From positions 1,488,001 to 1,552,000 of the forward strand of contig JBBCIN010000001.1 in assembly GCA_037200885.1 (NCBI GenBank): a stretch of 64,000 nucleotides of DNA. Reading direction: 5' to 3'. The notes under the pieces are model-generated. The model searched no databases. It was not told where the DNA came from and saw only the letters and a list, made by a program, of their open reading frames with translations. This DNA comes from PMG-095 sp037200885 (lineage in GTDB: Bacteria > Myxococcota_A > Polyangia > Polyangiales > Polyangiaceae). Both the position numbers and the translations under genes were made by a program. Positions 16,550 to 25,449 of this stretch are shown one piece after another (positions within the stretch are counted from its first letter, which is position 1; every line of letters starts with the position of its first letter).

Positions 16550-19135
16550 ATGCAAGCGATCGAGGCTCTGTTCCCCGCGAACAACTACACGCTGCTGGCG
16601 TTCATCGTGCTGTTGCCGCTGCTAGGCGCCGCCGTGAACGGCATCTTCGGCAAGCGGCTCGGCAAAGAAGCCGTCACTCTCTTGGCGCTGAGCGCCATGT
16701 TCATCGCCTTTTCGCTGGCGGTCGTCACCTTCTTCGCCTTGGGTCACGCCCAAGAAGGTGAAGAGGCCGCGCGTTTCACCTGGAAGGGTTGGGAGTGGTT
16801 TCGCCTCACCCGAGCAGACGGCAGCAGCATGATGCTGGACGTCGGCTTCTCGGTGGATGCGTTGAACGGCACGATGGCGCTGATCGTCACCGGCGTCGGC
16901 TTTCTGATCCACCTCTACTCCGTCAGCTACATGGCGGACGACCCCGGTTTTCACCGCTTTCTCGCCTACCTGAACCTGTTCATCTTCTCGATGCTGGTGC
17001 TGATCCTGGGCGACAGCTTGCCGGTCTTGTTCGTGGGTTGGGAAGGCGTCGGTCTGTGCAGCTACCTCTTGATCGGCTTCTGGTTCGAAGACGACAAGAA
17101 CGCGGCTGCCGGCAAGAAAGCATTCGTCACCAACCGCATCGGTGACTTCGGCTTGCTCGTCGCGATGGGCCTTCTGCTCTATTACACGGGCGGTTTGGAC
17201 TGGTCGAGCATCGACAACGGCGCCAAGAACCTGCTCCAGCCGGTTCAAGTCTGGCCGCTCGGTACCCACGTGCCCGCCGCCAGCTTGATCGGCGGTAGCT
17301 TCGAGCACTGGATCAATCTGCCGCGCTCGGTCAGCGCGGCCACCTTGGTTGGCCTGGCGTTGTTTCTCGGCTGCGCCGGTAAGAGCGCGCAGTTCCCGCT
17401 CTATGTCTGGTTGCCGGACGCGATGGCCGGCCCAACGCCGGTCAGCGCGCTGATTCACGCGGCGACGATGGTGACCGCGGGCGTGTACTTGCTGTGCCGC
17501 CTGTCCTTCGTGATGGTGCTCAGCCCCGCGGCGATGGCCGTGGTCGCGTTCACCGGCGCGTTCACCGCGCTATTTGCGGCCAGCATCGCGTTTGCGCAGC
17601 ACGACATCAAAAAGGTGCTCGCCTATTCGACCGTGAGCCAGCTCGGCTACATGTTCCTGGGTGTCGGCGTGGGCGCGTTCAGCGCGGGCTTCTTCCACGT
17701 CATCACCCACGCCTTCTTCAAGGCCTGCATGTTCCTCGGCGCGGGCTCGGTGATCCACGCCATGCACGCGCGCATCCACGACACGGATGCCTCGCAGGAC
17801 ATGCGCAACATGGGCGGCCTGCGCAAATACATGCCGTACACGTTCTGGACGTTCACCGCGGCGTGGGCGGCGATCGTCGGGCTGCCGGGCACGAGCGGCT
17901 TCTTCTCCAAGGACGAGATCCTGCTCCGCGCCTACACCTCGTTCATCAAATCGCCGATGGCGACGATGCCCGATGGCGGCGGCGGCAGCATCGAGCTGTT
18001 CAGCTGGCCGAGCTGGCTGGGCACGGCGCTCTACGCAATGGGCTTGATCACCGCGCTGATGACGGCCTTCTACATGACGCGCCTGTACATCGGCACCTTC
18101 TTCGGTGAGTTCAAGGGCTGGAAGATCGTCAAGAACTGGAAAGAGCCGGAGCACGCTCACGGCCACGACGACCATGGGCACGGCCACGCTCATCATCAGC
18201 CGGGAGTTCAACTCGAAGGCCCGACCCCGCACGAGTCGCCCTGGCAGATGTGGCTGCCGCTGGCCATCCTCGGCTTCCTGGCGGCGTTTGCGGGCTTCTT
18301 GAATGCAGCTCCGTTGCACATCACGCCCTTCGATAGCTGGCTCGAGCCGGTATTCGAAAAGGCGAACCAGAGCGTTCAGCTGATCGAGGGTGCGGAGCAC
18401 TTCGAATTTCCGTTCCTCGGGCTAGCGTTCCTCTCCTTCGCTGGTGGCACGGGTGCGGCCTACTTCATCTACGTGCTGCACCAGGGCAAGCCCGCGCAGA
18501 CCTTCGTGGAAGCCATGCCCAGGTTCCACGCGCTGGTATTCGACAAGTGGCGCGTGGACGAATTCTACGAAGAATACGTGATCGGCGCGGTGGATTCGCT
18601 GGCCGAGTTCTTCGCTTGGGCCGACAAGTGGATCGTGGATTTCCTGCTCGCGCGGGTCACCACGTTCTTGGTTTCGACCACCGGTTCGGCTCTCCGCTTC
18701 ATCCAAACTGGCCGCGTGCAAACGTATGCCGCCGTCATGGTGCTCGGGCTGGGCGGAGTGGGTTGGTTCTTCGTCACGCCCCGAGCCGAAGCCCAGCTGG
18801 ATTCGAACGACGAATCCGGCGTGTACAGCCTGACCGCGGCACAGGGCCTTGGTTACAGCTACCGCTGGGATCTGAACAACGACGGCAAATGGGACGGCGA
18901 CAAGGAGAGGTTCGGTAACCGGACGCAGCAGTCGCTCAACTTGGCAGTGAAAGAGAACCGAACCGTTCGGCTCGAAGTGAAAAATGCGTTCGGACGAACC
19001 GCCGTTCGCTCGTTCAACGTTGCGCGTCCCGCGCCCGACCGCTCGGGTGCAACGTCGCGGCTCGATGGAGACGCAGCCACGGTGCGCCGAGCACTCGATC
19101 TGCGTCAGCTCCCGAAGCCCCAGGAAATGAAATGA
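16550..19135 (+). CDS. nuoL: NADH-quinone oxidoreductase subunit L with PKD-like C-terminal extension
   Basis: Distal antiporter-like proton-pumping subunit of complex I. Conserved signatures include FVGWEGVGLCSYLLIGFWF, the channel lysines in GCAGKSAQFPLYVWLPDAMAG and KVLAYSTVSQLGYM, and the lateral helix region before a final helix (TYAAVMVLGLGGVGWFFV). At 861 residues it is well above the usual 600-720. A His-rich loop (EHAHGHDDHGHGHAHH) lies near residue 540. After the last helix an extra segment of about 110 residues contains YSYRWDLNNDGKWDGD and TVRLEVKNAFGRTAVRSFNV, resembling a PKD domain with a Ca-binding-like loop. The tail is in frame and ends overlapping nuoM, so it is not an assembly join. 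Confidence 0.93.
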   Translation: MQAIEALFPANNYTLLAFIVLLPLLGAAVNGIFGKRLGKEAVTLLALSAMFIAFSLAVVTFFALGHAQEGEEAARFTWKGWEWFRLTRADGSSMMLDVGFSVDALNGTMALIVTGVGFLIHLYSVSYMADDPGFHRFLAYLNLFIFSMLVLILGDSLPVLFVGWEGVGLCSYLLIGFWFEDDKNAAAGKKAFVTNRIGDFGLLVAMGLLLYYTGGLDWSSIDNGAKNLLQPVQVWPLGTHVPAASLIGGSFEHWINLPRSVSAATLVGLALFLGCAGKSAQFPLYVWLPDAMAGPTPVSALIHAATMVTAGVYLLCRLSFVMVLSPAAMAVVAFTGAFTALFAASIAFAQHDIKKVLAYSTVSQLGYMFLGVGVGAFSAGFFHVITHAFFKACMFLGAGSVIHAMHARIHDTDASQDMRNMGGLRKYMPYTFWTFTAAWAAIVGLPGTSGFFSKDEILLRAYTSFIKSPMATMPDGGGGSIELFSWPSWLGTALYAMGLITALMTAFYMTRLYIGTFFGEFKGWKIVKNWKEPEHAHGHDDHGHGHAHHQPGVQLEGPTPHESPWQMWLPLAILGFLAAFAGFLNAAPLHITPFDSWLEPVFEKANQSVQLIEGAEHFEFPFLGLAFLSFAGGTGAAYFIYVLHQGKPAQTFVEAMPRFHALVFDKWRVDEFYEEYVIGAVDSLAEFFAWADKWIVDFLLARVTTFLVSTTGSALRFIQTGRVQTYAAVMVLGLGGVGWFFVTPRAEAQLDSNDESGVYSLTAAQGLGYSYRWDLNNDGKWDGDKERFGNRTQQSLNLAVKENRTVRLEVKNAFGRTAVRSFNVARPAPDRSGATSRLDGDAATVRRALDLRQLPKPQEMK

Positions 19136-20976
19136 ATCCGCTGGCGTTAGCTCTGTTTCAAATTGCGCCGTATCTCCTGGCGTTCACCGTCGGCGTGCTG
19201 GTTCCACGTCGCCAAGGCACGCCCGAGCGCGTTGCGATCGGCATCGTTGCCGCGCTGGCCTTACTGCTGGTGCGCGGTCTCTGGCCTTCGGCCGCGGCGC
19301 CCGCGTTCGACGAGCATCCGAAAGAGTGGCCCTACCTGCTCAGCGTGATCGTGTTCTTGCCCATCCTGGGCGCGATCTTCGTGCTGTTCTTGCCGCGCCA
19401 GTCGCCCGTGATTCTGAAGCGCGTGACGTTCTTGATCTTGGGCTTGGACGGCTTGGTCTCGCTCGGCCTGTTGTCCTCGCCGATGACTCGGGGCTGGCAC
19501 TTCCAGCACATCGTGGAGTGGGTGCCCGCTTTCGGCATTCGCTACCACGTGGCGATCGATGGCGTCAGCATGTGGCTGATTCTGCTGTCCACCCTGACCA
19601 CGCCGATCGCCGCCTACGTGTCGTTCGGTTCGCTCAAGACGCGGATCAAGGATCTGTGCTTCGCGTTCCTGCTGCTTCACGGCGCGATGATGGGCGTGTT
19701 CGTCTCGCTGGATCTGTTCCTGTTCTTCGTGTTTTGGGAGCTGATGGTGATCCCGATGGTGATCATGATCGGCGTCTGGGGCGGTGCCGAGAAGATCAAG
19801 GCGTCGTACAAGTTCTTTCTGTACACGATGGTGGGCAGCATGCTGATGCTGGCCGCGATCCTGTTTCTGGTCTGGAATTACACCAAGCTCGCGGGTTACC
19901 CGAGCTTCGATTACCTGGCCCTCGAGCGCGTGGCCTTGCCGCACACCGCGGCGTGGCTGTGTTTTTTCGGCTTCTTTTTGGCCTTCGCCATCAAGGTGCC
20001 GATGTTTCCGTTTCATACCTGGTTGCCGGACGCGCACGTGCAAGCGCCGACCGGTGGCTCGATCATCCTGGCCGCAGTGCTGCTGAAGCTCGGAGCTTAT
20101 GGCTACCTTCGCTTCTGCATGGGCCTTTTGGGTGGCGTCGCCTGGATGTCGTCGGCGACGTTGGCCGGCTTCGCCATCGGCGGAGGAATCGTGTATGGGG
20201 CGCTCGTGGCGTGGAAGCAAGACGACGTGAAGCGCTTGGTCGCCTACTCGTCCGTCGCGCACATGGGTTTCGTGATGCTGGGCTTGTTCGCCGGCACTCA
20301 GGCCGGCATGGAGGGCGCAGTGCTGCAGATGCTGAATCACGGCGTCTCCACCGGCGCACTGTTCCTCTTGGTCGGCGTGATCTACGACCGCCGGCATACC
20401 CGCTTGATCCGAGAGTTTGGCGGCATCGCCAAGGTGATGCCGATCTACGCCGCGGTGTTCGTGATCGTCACCATGTCGAGCATCGGCGTGCCGGGCACCA
20501 ACGGCTTCGTGGGTGAGTTCATGGTCATCATGGGCACCTTCGTTTCGCAGACCCTGGGCGGGCAAGCGAAGCTTCAAGCCGGCCTCGCCTCAGCGGGCGT
20601 CATTTTGGCCGCGGTGTACATGCTCTCGGTGGTGCAGCGGGTGTTTTTCGGTCCGCTCACCAATCCCAAGAACAAGCGCCTGACCGACCTGAACGTGCGC
20701 GAAACAGTGGCCGTTGCGCCGCTGATTGCGCTGATCTTCATCCTCGGCCTGTTCCCGAACTTGTTTTTGAGCCGCATGGGCGACGGCGTGAGCGCCGTGC
20801 TCGAGCGTTACAAGGAATCCCGTGAGGCGTACCTGGAGCTCGGATCTTCGGATACGGCCAAGCTGACCGACCGTCATGGCGGTTTGCTCGAGCAGGGCTA
20901 CCCGGAGGCCCCGAGCAAAAAGGCTGACGCGCCAGCTCCTGTCCAAGCCCAAGCGCTGAATGCGGAGGCGCCGTGA
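19132..20976 (+). CDS. nuoM: NADH-quinone oxidoreductase subunit M
   Basis: Antiporter-like membrane subunit of complex I, 614 residues. The essential glutamate is in FFVFWELMVIPMVIMIG, and channel lysines are in FLAFAIKVPMFPFHTWLPDAH and KRLVAYSSVAHMGFVML. The N-terminus has the usual first helix. A hydrophilic, Pro/Ala-rich tail of about 60 residues follows the last helix and is longer than in E. coli. It overlaps nuoL (ATGA) and nuoN (GTGA). Confidence 0.95.
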   Translation: MNPLALALFQIAPYLLAFTVGVLVPRRQGTPERVAIGIVAALALLLVRGLWPSAAAPAFDEHPKEWPYLLSVIVFLPILGAIFVLFLPRQSPVILKRVTFLILGLDGLVSLGLLSSPMTRGWHFQHIVEWVPAFGIRYHVAIDGVSMWLILLSTLTTPIAAYVSFGSLKTRIKDLCFAFLLLHGAMMGVFVSLDLFLFFVFWELMVIPMVIMIGVWGGAEKIKASYKFFLYTMVGSMLMLAAILFLVWNYTKLAGYPSFDYLALERVALPHTAAWLCFFGFFLAFAIKVPMFPFHTWLPDAHVQAPTGGSIILAAVLLKLGAYGYLRFCMGLLGGVAWMSSATLAGFAIGGGIVYGALVAWKQDDVKRLVAYSSVAHMGFVMLGLFAGTQAGMEGAVLQMLNHGVSTGALFLLVGVIYDRRHTRLIREFGGIAKVMPIYAAVFVIVTMSSIGVPGTNGFVGEFMVIMGTFVSQTLGGQAKLQAGLASAGVILAAVYMLSVVQRVFFGPLTNPKNKRLTDLNVRETVAVAPLIALIFILGLFPNLFLSRMGDGVSAVLERYKESREAYLELGSSDTAKLTDRHGGLLEQGYPEAPSKKADAPAPVQAQALNAEAP

Positions 20977-22523
20977 ACTTCAACTTATTGCTCGCTGTTT
21001 CTCCAATCCTGGCCGTCGCCATTGGCGGTCTGCTGCTCATGCTCGCCGAGGCCTTCGGCAAGCCGATCGCCCTGACGGGTGCTCAGGCTGGCTTGGTGTC
21101 GACGGACGCCGGCGCAGGTCGCGCCGATGAGCTCGCGCTCGGCAGCGCGGTCGTGCTGTTTGCGGGCGCGCTGATCAGCGTTGCCTTGTGGAAGGTAGGG
21201 CCGGAGTCGATCCCCGGCGTGGGCACGCTCGCGCCGTACCTGATCATCGACCGCTTTTCGCTCTTTTTCTGCTTCGTGTTGTGTCTCGGTGGCGGTTTGG
21301 CCTCGCTCTTGGCAGGCGGCTATTTGCCGGAGCACAACCTCGACCGCGGTGAGTTCTTCCCGCTCTTGGTGTTCAGCACCGTAGGCGCGATGGCACTCGC
21401 TGCGTCCGGCGATTTCCTTAGCTTTTTCGTGGCATTGGAGACGATGTCGCTGGGCGTGTACTGCATGATCGGGCTGCGCCGCGGTAACCTGCGCGCGAGC
21501 GAAGCCTCGCTCAAGTACTTCTTGCTTGGGAGCTTCGCGGCAGCGCTCACCTTGATGGGCGGCGCGCTCCTGTACGGCGCGACCGGACACACCGACTTCG
21601 TGGGCATCGGCCAGAGCATTGCGTCGATTGGCAAGGCGCACAGCGCGGTCAACGCGCCGATCGTGCTGGTGGCGCTCGCGCTGGTGGTCGCGGGTTTGGC
21701 CTTCAAGATCAGCGCAGTGCCGTTCCACATGTGGACGCCCGACGCGTACGAGGGCGCGCCCACCCCGACCACGACGTACATGGCAGTCGCGGTGAAGAGC
21801 GCCGCCTTCGCCGTGCTCTTGCGCATCCTAGTGGTTGGCTTTGGCGATCCGCGCTTGATGGCCTGGGGCACGGGTTGGCCGCAGGTCGTGGCCTGGCTGG
21901 CCGTGCTGAGCATGGTCGTCGCGAACGTGATCGCCGGTCGTCAAGAGTCGGTGAAGCGCATGCTCGCCTACTCCTCGATCGCGCACGCCGGTTACGCGCT
22001 CGTGGGCGTGGTCGCCATCATGGGCTCGGATCAGGGGACCTCGAGTGTGCTCTTCTACATGCTCACGTACACGGTCTCGACCGTGGGCGCATTCGGGGCC
22101 TTGATCCTCTGCGGTCGGCGCGGCGCCGAAGCCGTGAGCTACGAAGATCTTGCCGGCCTGGGCAAGCGCCACCCGGCAGTTGCGCTGGCTTTCTCGTTCT
22201 TCTTGCTCTCGCTGGCGGGTGTGCCGCCGACTGCGGGCTTCTTCGGCAAGCTCTACGTGTTCAGCGCGGCGGTCGATTCGCAGCTCAATGTGCTGGCGGT
22301 GATCGGCCTTTTGAACAGCGTGATCGGCGCATATTACTATTTGCGTGTGATCGTCTACATGTACATGCGCGAACCTGAACCGGGCGCACCGATCGCCACT
22401 CCGATGCGCTCGGGCTTCGTGGTCGTGGCCCTGATCGTCGCGGCCGTGTTCGTGCTGCTGTTCGGCATCCTGCCGAGCTCGTCGCTGGACATTGCGGCGG
22501 CAGCGGGTCTGACGCACAGCTAA
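20973..22523 (+). CDS. nuoN: NADH-quinone oxidoreductase subunit N
   Basis: Third antiporter-like subunit of complex I, 516 residues with about 14 helices. Signatures are FFVALETMSLGVYCMIG (with the key Glu), FKISAVPFHMWTPDAYEG and KRMLAYSSIAHAGYALVG. The start is a GTG that overlaps the nuoM stop. It ends the recognised nuo genes; the next lipoprotein gene begins at its stop codon (TAATG). Confidence 0.95.
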   Translation: MNFNLLLAVSPILAVAIGGLLLMLAEAFGKPIALTGAQAGLVSTDAGAGRADELALGSAVVLFAGALISVALWKVGPESIPGVGTLAPYLIIDRFSLFFCFVLCLGGGLASLLAGGYLPEHNLDRGEFFPLLVFSTVGAMALAASGDFLSFFVALETMSLGVYCMIGLRRGNLRASEASLKYFLLGSFAAALTLMGGALLYGATGHTDFVGIGQSIASIGKAHSAVNAPIVLVALALVVAGLAFKISAVPFHMWTPDAYEGAPTPTTTYMAVAVKSAAFAVLLRILVVGFGDPRLMAWGTGWPQVVAWLAVLSMVVANVIAGRQESVKRMLAYSSIAHAGYALVGVVAIMGSDQGTSSVLFYMLTYTVSTVGAFGALILCGRRGAEAVSYEDLAGLGKRHPAVALAFSFFLLSLAGVPPTAGFFGKLYVFSAAVDSQLNVLAVIGLLNSVIGAYYYLRVIVYMYMREPEPGAPIATPMRSGFVVVALIVAAVFVLLFGILPSSSLDIAAAAGLTHS

Positions 22524-23404
22524 TGGCACGTCGAGCTTTCCTCGATGGCCTCGGCCTGCTCGGTGTGCTCGCGTTCGGCGCGTGCAAAGGCAAGCCCAGC
22601 CCCGATCCGGTGGCGGTCGGGAGCGTCAGCTTGCCTGCGCCGATCGCGTCGTCCTTGCCGATCGATCCCAAAATCGTCAGCGCGGCCGTCAACGCCAAGG
22701 GCGAGGCGCCCTACGCCGGCGCGACCGGCACGATCAGCGGAATCATCACGGTCACCGGCGATCCTGCCCCGGACATGCCCGAGGCGCTCGCGCGCATTAC
22801 GACCGACTGCGCGTCCGCCAAAGACACTTACGGCAAGCTCTTTCGCGAGGGCCCGGGCCGCGGCCTCGCGGACGTCGTCGTGGGCGTTACTGGCTACTCC
22901 GGCTACGTGCCGGAAGAGAGCCCCGGGCAGTTCGCAGACGCGAACGGTTGCGCCTGGAATGCCCGAACCTACGTGCTCACCTTCGGTCAGAGCTTGGATG
23001 TGCGCAGCCGCGACTCGCGGCCGTACGTGCCCGACTTGATGGGCGCCCGCCTCAAGGCCCAGCTCGTTGCTTTGCCGCGCGGAGAAGCGATTCACCTCTA
23101 CCCGGAGCAACCCGGACGCTATCAGCTGACCGATAGCATGCGGCTCTTCATGCTCGCGGAGGTGCTCGTGGTGAAGTTCCCGACCCACGCGGTCACCGGT
23201 CTCGATGGACGCTACGTCGTGCCGCGCGTGCCCGTGGGCAAGGTCAAGGTTTCGGCGTTATTGCCCGCGACCATGGTGCAAAGCGAAAAAGAGGTCGAGG
23301 TTCACGCGGGCGAGCTGGTCGACGTGCCGCTCACCCTGACCTTCGATCGCAAAGCGTGGGACGCCCAGCGCGGCGCTTCCGCGGCGCCCGCGGCATCCAA
23401 GTAA
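22523..23404 (+). CDS. Lipoprotein with carboxypeptidase-regulatory-like domain, end of nuo operon
   Basis: A 293-residue predicted lipoprotein (signal GLGLLGVLAFGAC, Cys near residue 21). The central region has the motif CAWNARTYVLTFGQSLDV, then SRPYVPDLMGAR and LRLFMLAEVLVVKFPTHAV-like strands. It ends in a beta-sandwich-like segment (TGLDGRYVVPRVPVGKVKVSALLP) typical of carboxypeptidase regulatory-like domains. It shares one base with nuoN, so it is surely co-transcribed with complex I. A link to respiration is inferred only from position. Confidence 0.7.
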   Translation: MARRAFLDGLGLLGVLAFGACKGKPSPDPVAVGSVSLPAPIASSLPIDPKIVSAAVNAKGEAPYAGATGTISGIITVTGDPAPDMPEALARITTDCASAKDTYGKLFREGPGRGLADVVVGVTGYSGYVPEESPGQFADANGCAWNARTYVLTFGQSLDVRSRDSRPYVPDLMGARLKAQLVALPRGEAIHLYPEQPGRYQLTDSMRLFMLAEVLVVKFPTHAVTGLDGRYVVPRVPVGKVKVSALLPATMVQSEKEVEVHAGELVDVPLTLTFDRKAWDAQRGASAAPAASK

Positions 23405-23410
23405 CTCGGC

Positions 23411-24328
23411 TCAAAAGCTCAACGGAACCCCGGCGCGGCGTGCCAAGAGCTCGCGCAGGTAGCCGAGCGCGGTGCTGCTCGGTGAAAGGCTCGGCGTTTG
23501 CAGGCGACTCATGGTCGCCTCGAAGCATTGATCGTCATGTAGCTCATCGCAGGCAACGAGCGTGGCGATCCAAGCGTCGGAGTTACTGGGGTCCGCCTCG
23601 AGCTCGGTCTGAGCTTGCTGACGCGCGCGCTCGGTCCGACCCGAACGCAGCTCGGCGAACGCGCCGGAGCGTGCAGCCGATGGGGCCGCGCCGCTGCTCG
23701 GCGCTTCAGCTCGTGCGCCCATCGCGGGACGGCGCGCGCTTTCGAGAGCGCGATCGGTGGCGACCGTTGCTGCGTGGTAGCTCCGGTACGCTTCGAGCCA
23801 AGCGCGCGCTTGCGCGCTCTGCCCCAAGGCTTGCAGCAAGCGGGCGACCAGCAAATTCGTCGGTTCGTCATCGGGGCAGCGCGCCACGGCCGCGGTGGCA
23901 TCGTTGAGTGCGCTTCGATAGTCGTGGGCGCGCTCGGCGCAGCGTGCGCGCTCCAAGTAGTTCCCATAGTAAGTGGGATCGGTCTTCAGACCGCGCTCGA
24001 GAGCGGCACGGGCGGCGGCGGGCCCGTCTTTGGGCTCACTCGAAAAGCAACGAACCGCGCCGATCCGTGCCCAAATTTCCGGGCTATCCGGATCTTCGGC
24101 GTGTGCTTCTAGATAGGCCGAAAGGGCCTCACCGAACTGGCCGCGCGCTTCGCGTACGACGCCCAGCAAATAGGCCGCATACGCCTCGGGATTGACGAAG
24201 CGCCCCTCGTAACGGACGCCGCTCGCCATGCGCGTCACGCCGCTCGAACCCTCGGCGCAGCTCACACACAGCGCGAGCGCGAGCGCGAGCGCGAGCGCCT
24301 TCGATGCCGGGCCGAGCCGTTGGCGCAT
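23411..24328 (-). CDS. TPR-repeat lipoprotein
   Basis: A 305-residue protein with a signal peptide made of repeated Leu-Ala (KALALALALALCVSC), followed by tetratricopeptide-like helices (EAYAAYLLGVVREARGQF, GEALSAYLEAHAEDPDSPE, PTYYGNYLERARCAERAHDY). Such proteins scaffold other envelope proteins. Its ATG overlaps the hisC stop (TGATG), so it is co-transcribed with hisC. The ends of this gene and the plus-strand nuo-linked lipoprotein gene are only six bases apart. Function unknown. Confidence 0.68.
   Translation of the reverse strand: MRQRLGPASKALALALALALCVSCAEGSSGVTRMASGVRYEGRFVNPEAYAAYLLGVVREARGQFGEALSAYLEAHAEDPDSPEIWARIGAVRCFSSEPKDGPAAARAALERGLKTDPTYYGNYLERARCAERAHDYRSALNDATAAVARCPDDEPTNLLVARLLQALGQSAQARAWLEAYRSYHAATVATDRALESARRPAMGARAEAPSSGAAPSAARSGAFAELRSGRTERARQQAQTELEADPSNSDAWIATLVACDELHDDQCFEATMSRLQTPSLSPSSTALGYLRELLARRAGVPLSF
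24273..24298. repeat. GCGAGC hexamer repeat in signal-peptide codons
   Basis: About four and a half copies of a 6-base unit encode the Leu-Ala run in the signal peptide of the TPR lipoprotein. Copy changes would lengthen or shorten the hydrophobic core by two residues without shifting the frame. Confidence 0.8.
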
Positions 24329-25440
24329 CACGTGAGCTCGCGCAGGCAGCTGAGGAAGCGGTCGTTCTCTTGACTCGTGCCGATCGTGACCCGGAGTTGA
24401 TTGGTGAGGCGCCCACCGCGTTGATGGAAGCTGCGCACGAGCACGCCGCGCGCTTTCAACCCCTCGAATAGCTCCACCGCCGGCTGCTCGCTGCGGAACC
24501 ACAGGAAATTGGCTTGGCTGGGCGTCACGCTGACACCCGGCAGCGTGCCGAGCGCGGCGCCCACGCGCTCGCGCTCGGCGACCACGTACGACACGATGCG
24601 ACGAATTTCGGGCGCCAATTCCGTGACGGCCAACGCGCCCAACAGCTGGGCTGGCGCGTTCATGTTGTACGGCAAACGCACTTTGTCGATCTCGGCGAGC
24701 AGGGAGGGGCGCGCGATCAGCCAACCGACGCGCAGGGCCGCAAAGCCGACTTTGGACAACGTGCGCATCACGGCCACGTTTTCGTAGCGCCGGTACAAAT
24801 CCAGTTGGTCGCGATCGGAATATGGAATGTACGCCTCGTCGATCACGACCAAGCTGCCGGGTGCCGCTTGAATCAAGCGCTCGAGCCGCTCGCGATCGAC
24901 TAGATTGCCGGTCGGATTATTGGGCGTGGCGATGAAGATCAGATTCGGCGGCGCGTGCTCGAGGCCGCGCAGCATCGACTCGAGCGCCAAATCCCAGCCG
25001 GCGTCGAGCGGTACCTCCAGCACGCGCTGGCCGCGCACACGCGCGCTCATCCGATACATGACGAAGCTCGGCGTGGTGGTCATGATCACCGCGCTGCCCG
25101 AGCGATCGCGCGCCTGGGAGAAGGCCGAGAGCAGCATGGTGATGATCTCGTCGCTGCCGTCGCCGACCAGCACTTCCTCCATGCTGACGCCAGAGTAGCC
25201 GGCCAACGCTTGACGCAAGTGGCTCGAGGTCGCGTCCGGATAGCGCTCCCAGGTGAGCGTGGCTGCGGCTTCGGCGAGGCGCTGCTTGGCGGCGTCGGAG
25301 AGCAGCACGGGCGCTTCATTGGCGTCGAGCCGCACGGCGTAGTCGCCGGCGGCGGGAGTGTACGAGCTGAGCTCGGCCAAGGCCGGACAAAGAATGTCTG
25401 AAAAGGGTTCCGCCATCGGGGCGCTCGGAGCATAGTCCAT
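24328..25440 (-). CDS. hisC: Histidinol-phosphate aminotransferase
   Basis: PLP-dependent class I/II aminotransferase of the HisC group, converting imidazole-acetol phosphate to L-histidinol phosphate. Landmarks are RLDANEAPV at the N-terminus, GDGSDEIITML, ATPNNPTGNLV, VIDEAYIPYSD, and the PLP lysine in MRTLSKVGFAALRVGW, with FLWFRSE and the C-terminal LRVTIGTSQEN. The start is either the ATG at 25440 (370 residues) or at 25416 (362). It is divergent from holB and lies far from other his genes. Related specificity, for example aromatic amino acids, cannot be excluded. Confidence 0.88.
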   Translation of the reverse strand: MDYAPSAPMAEPFSDILCPALAELSSYTPAAGDYAVRLDANEAPVLLSDAAKQRLAEAAATLTWERYPDATSSHLRQALAGYSGVSMEEVLVGDGSDEIITMLLSAFSQARDRSGSAVIMTTTPSFVMYRMSARVRGQRVLEVPLDAGWDLALESMLRGLEHAPPNLIFIATPNNPTGNLVDRERLERLIQAAPGSLVVIDEAYIPYSDRDQLDLYRRYENVAVMRTLSKVGFAALRVGWLIARPSLLAEIDKVRLPYNMNAPAQLLGALAVTELAPEIRRIVSYVVAERERVGAALGTLPGVSVTPSQANFLWFRSEQPAVELFEGLKARGVLVRSFHQRGGRLTNQLRVTIGTSQENDRFLSCLRELT

Positions 25441-25449
25441 CACAGCGGA

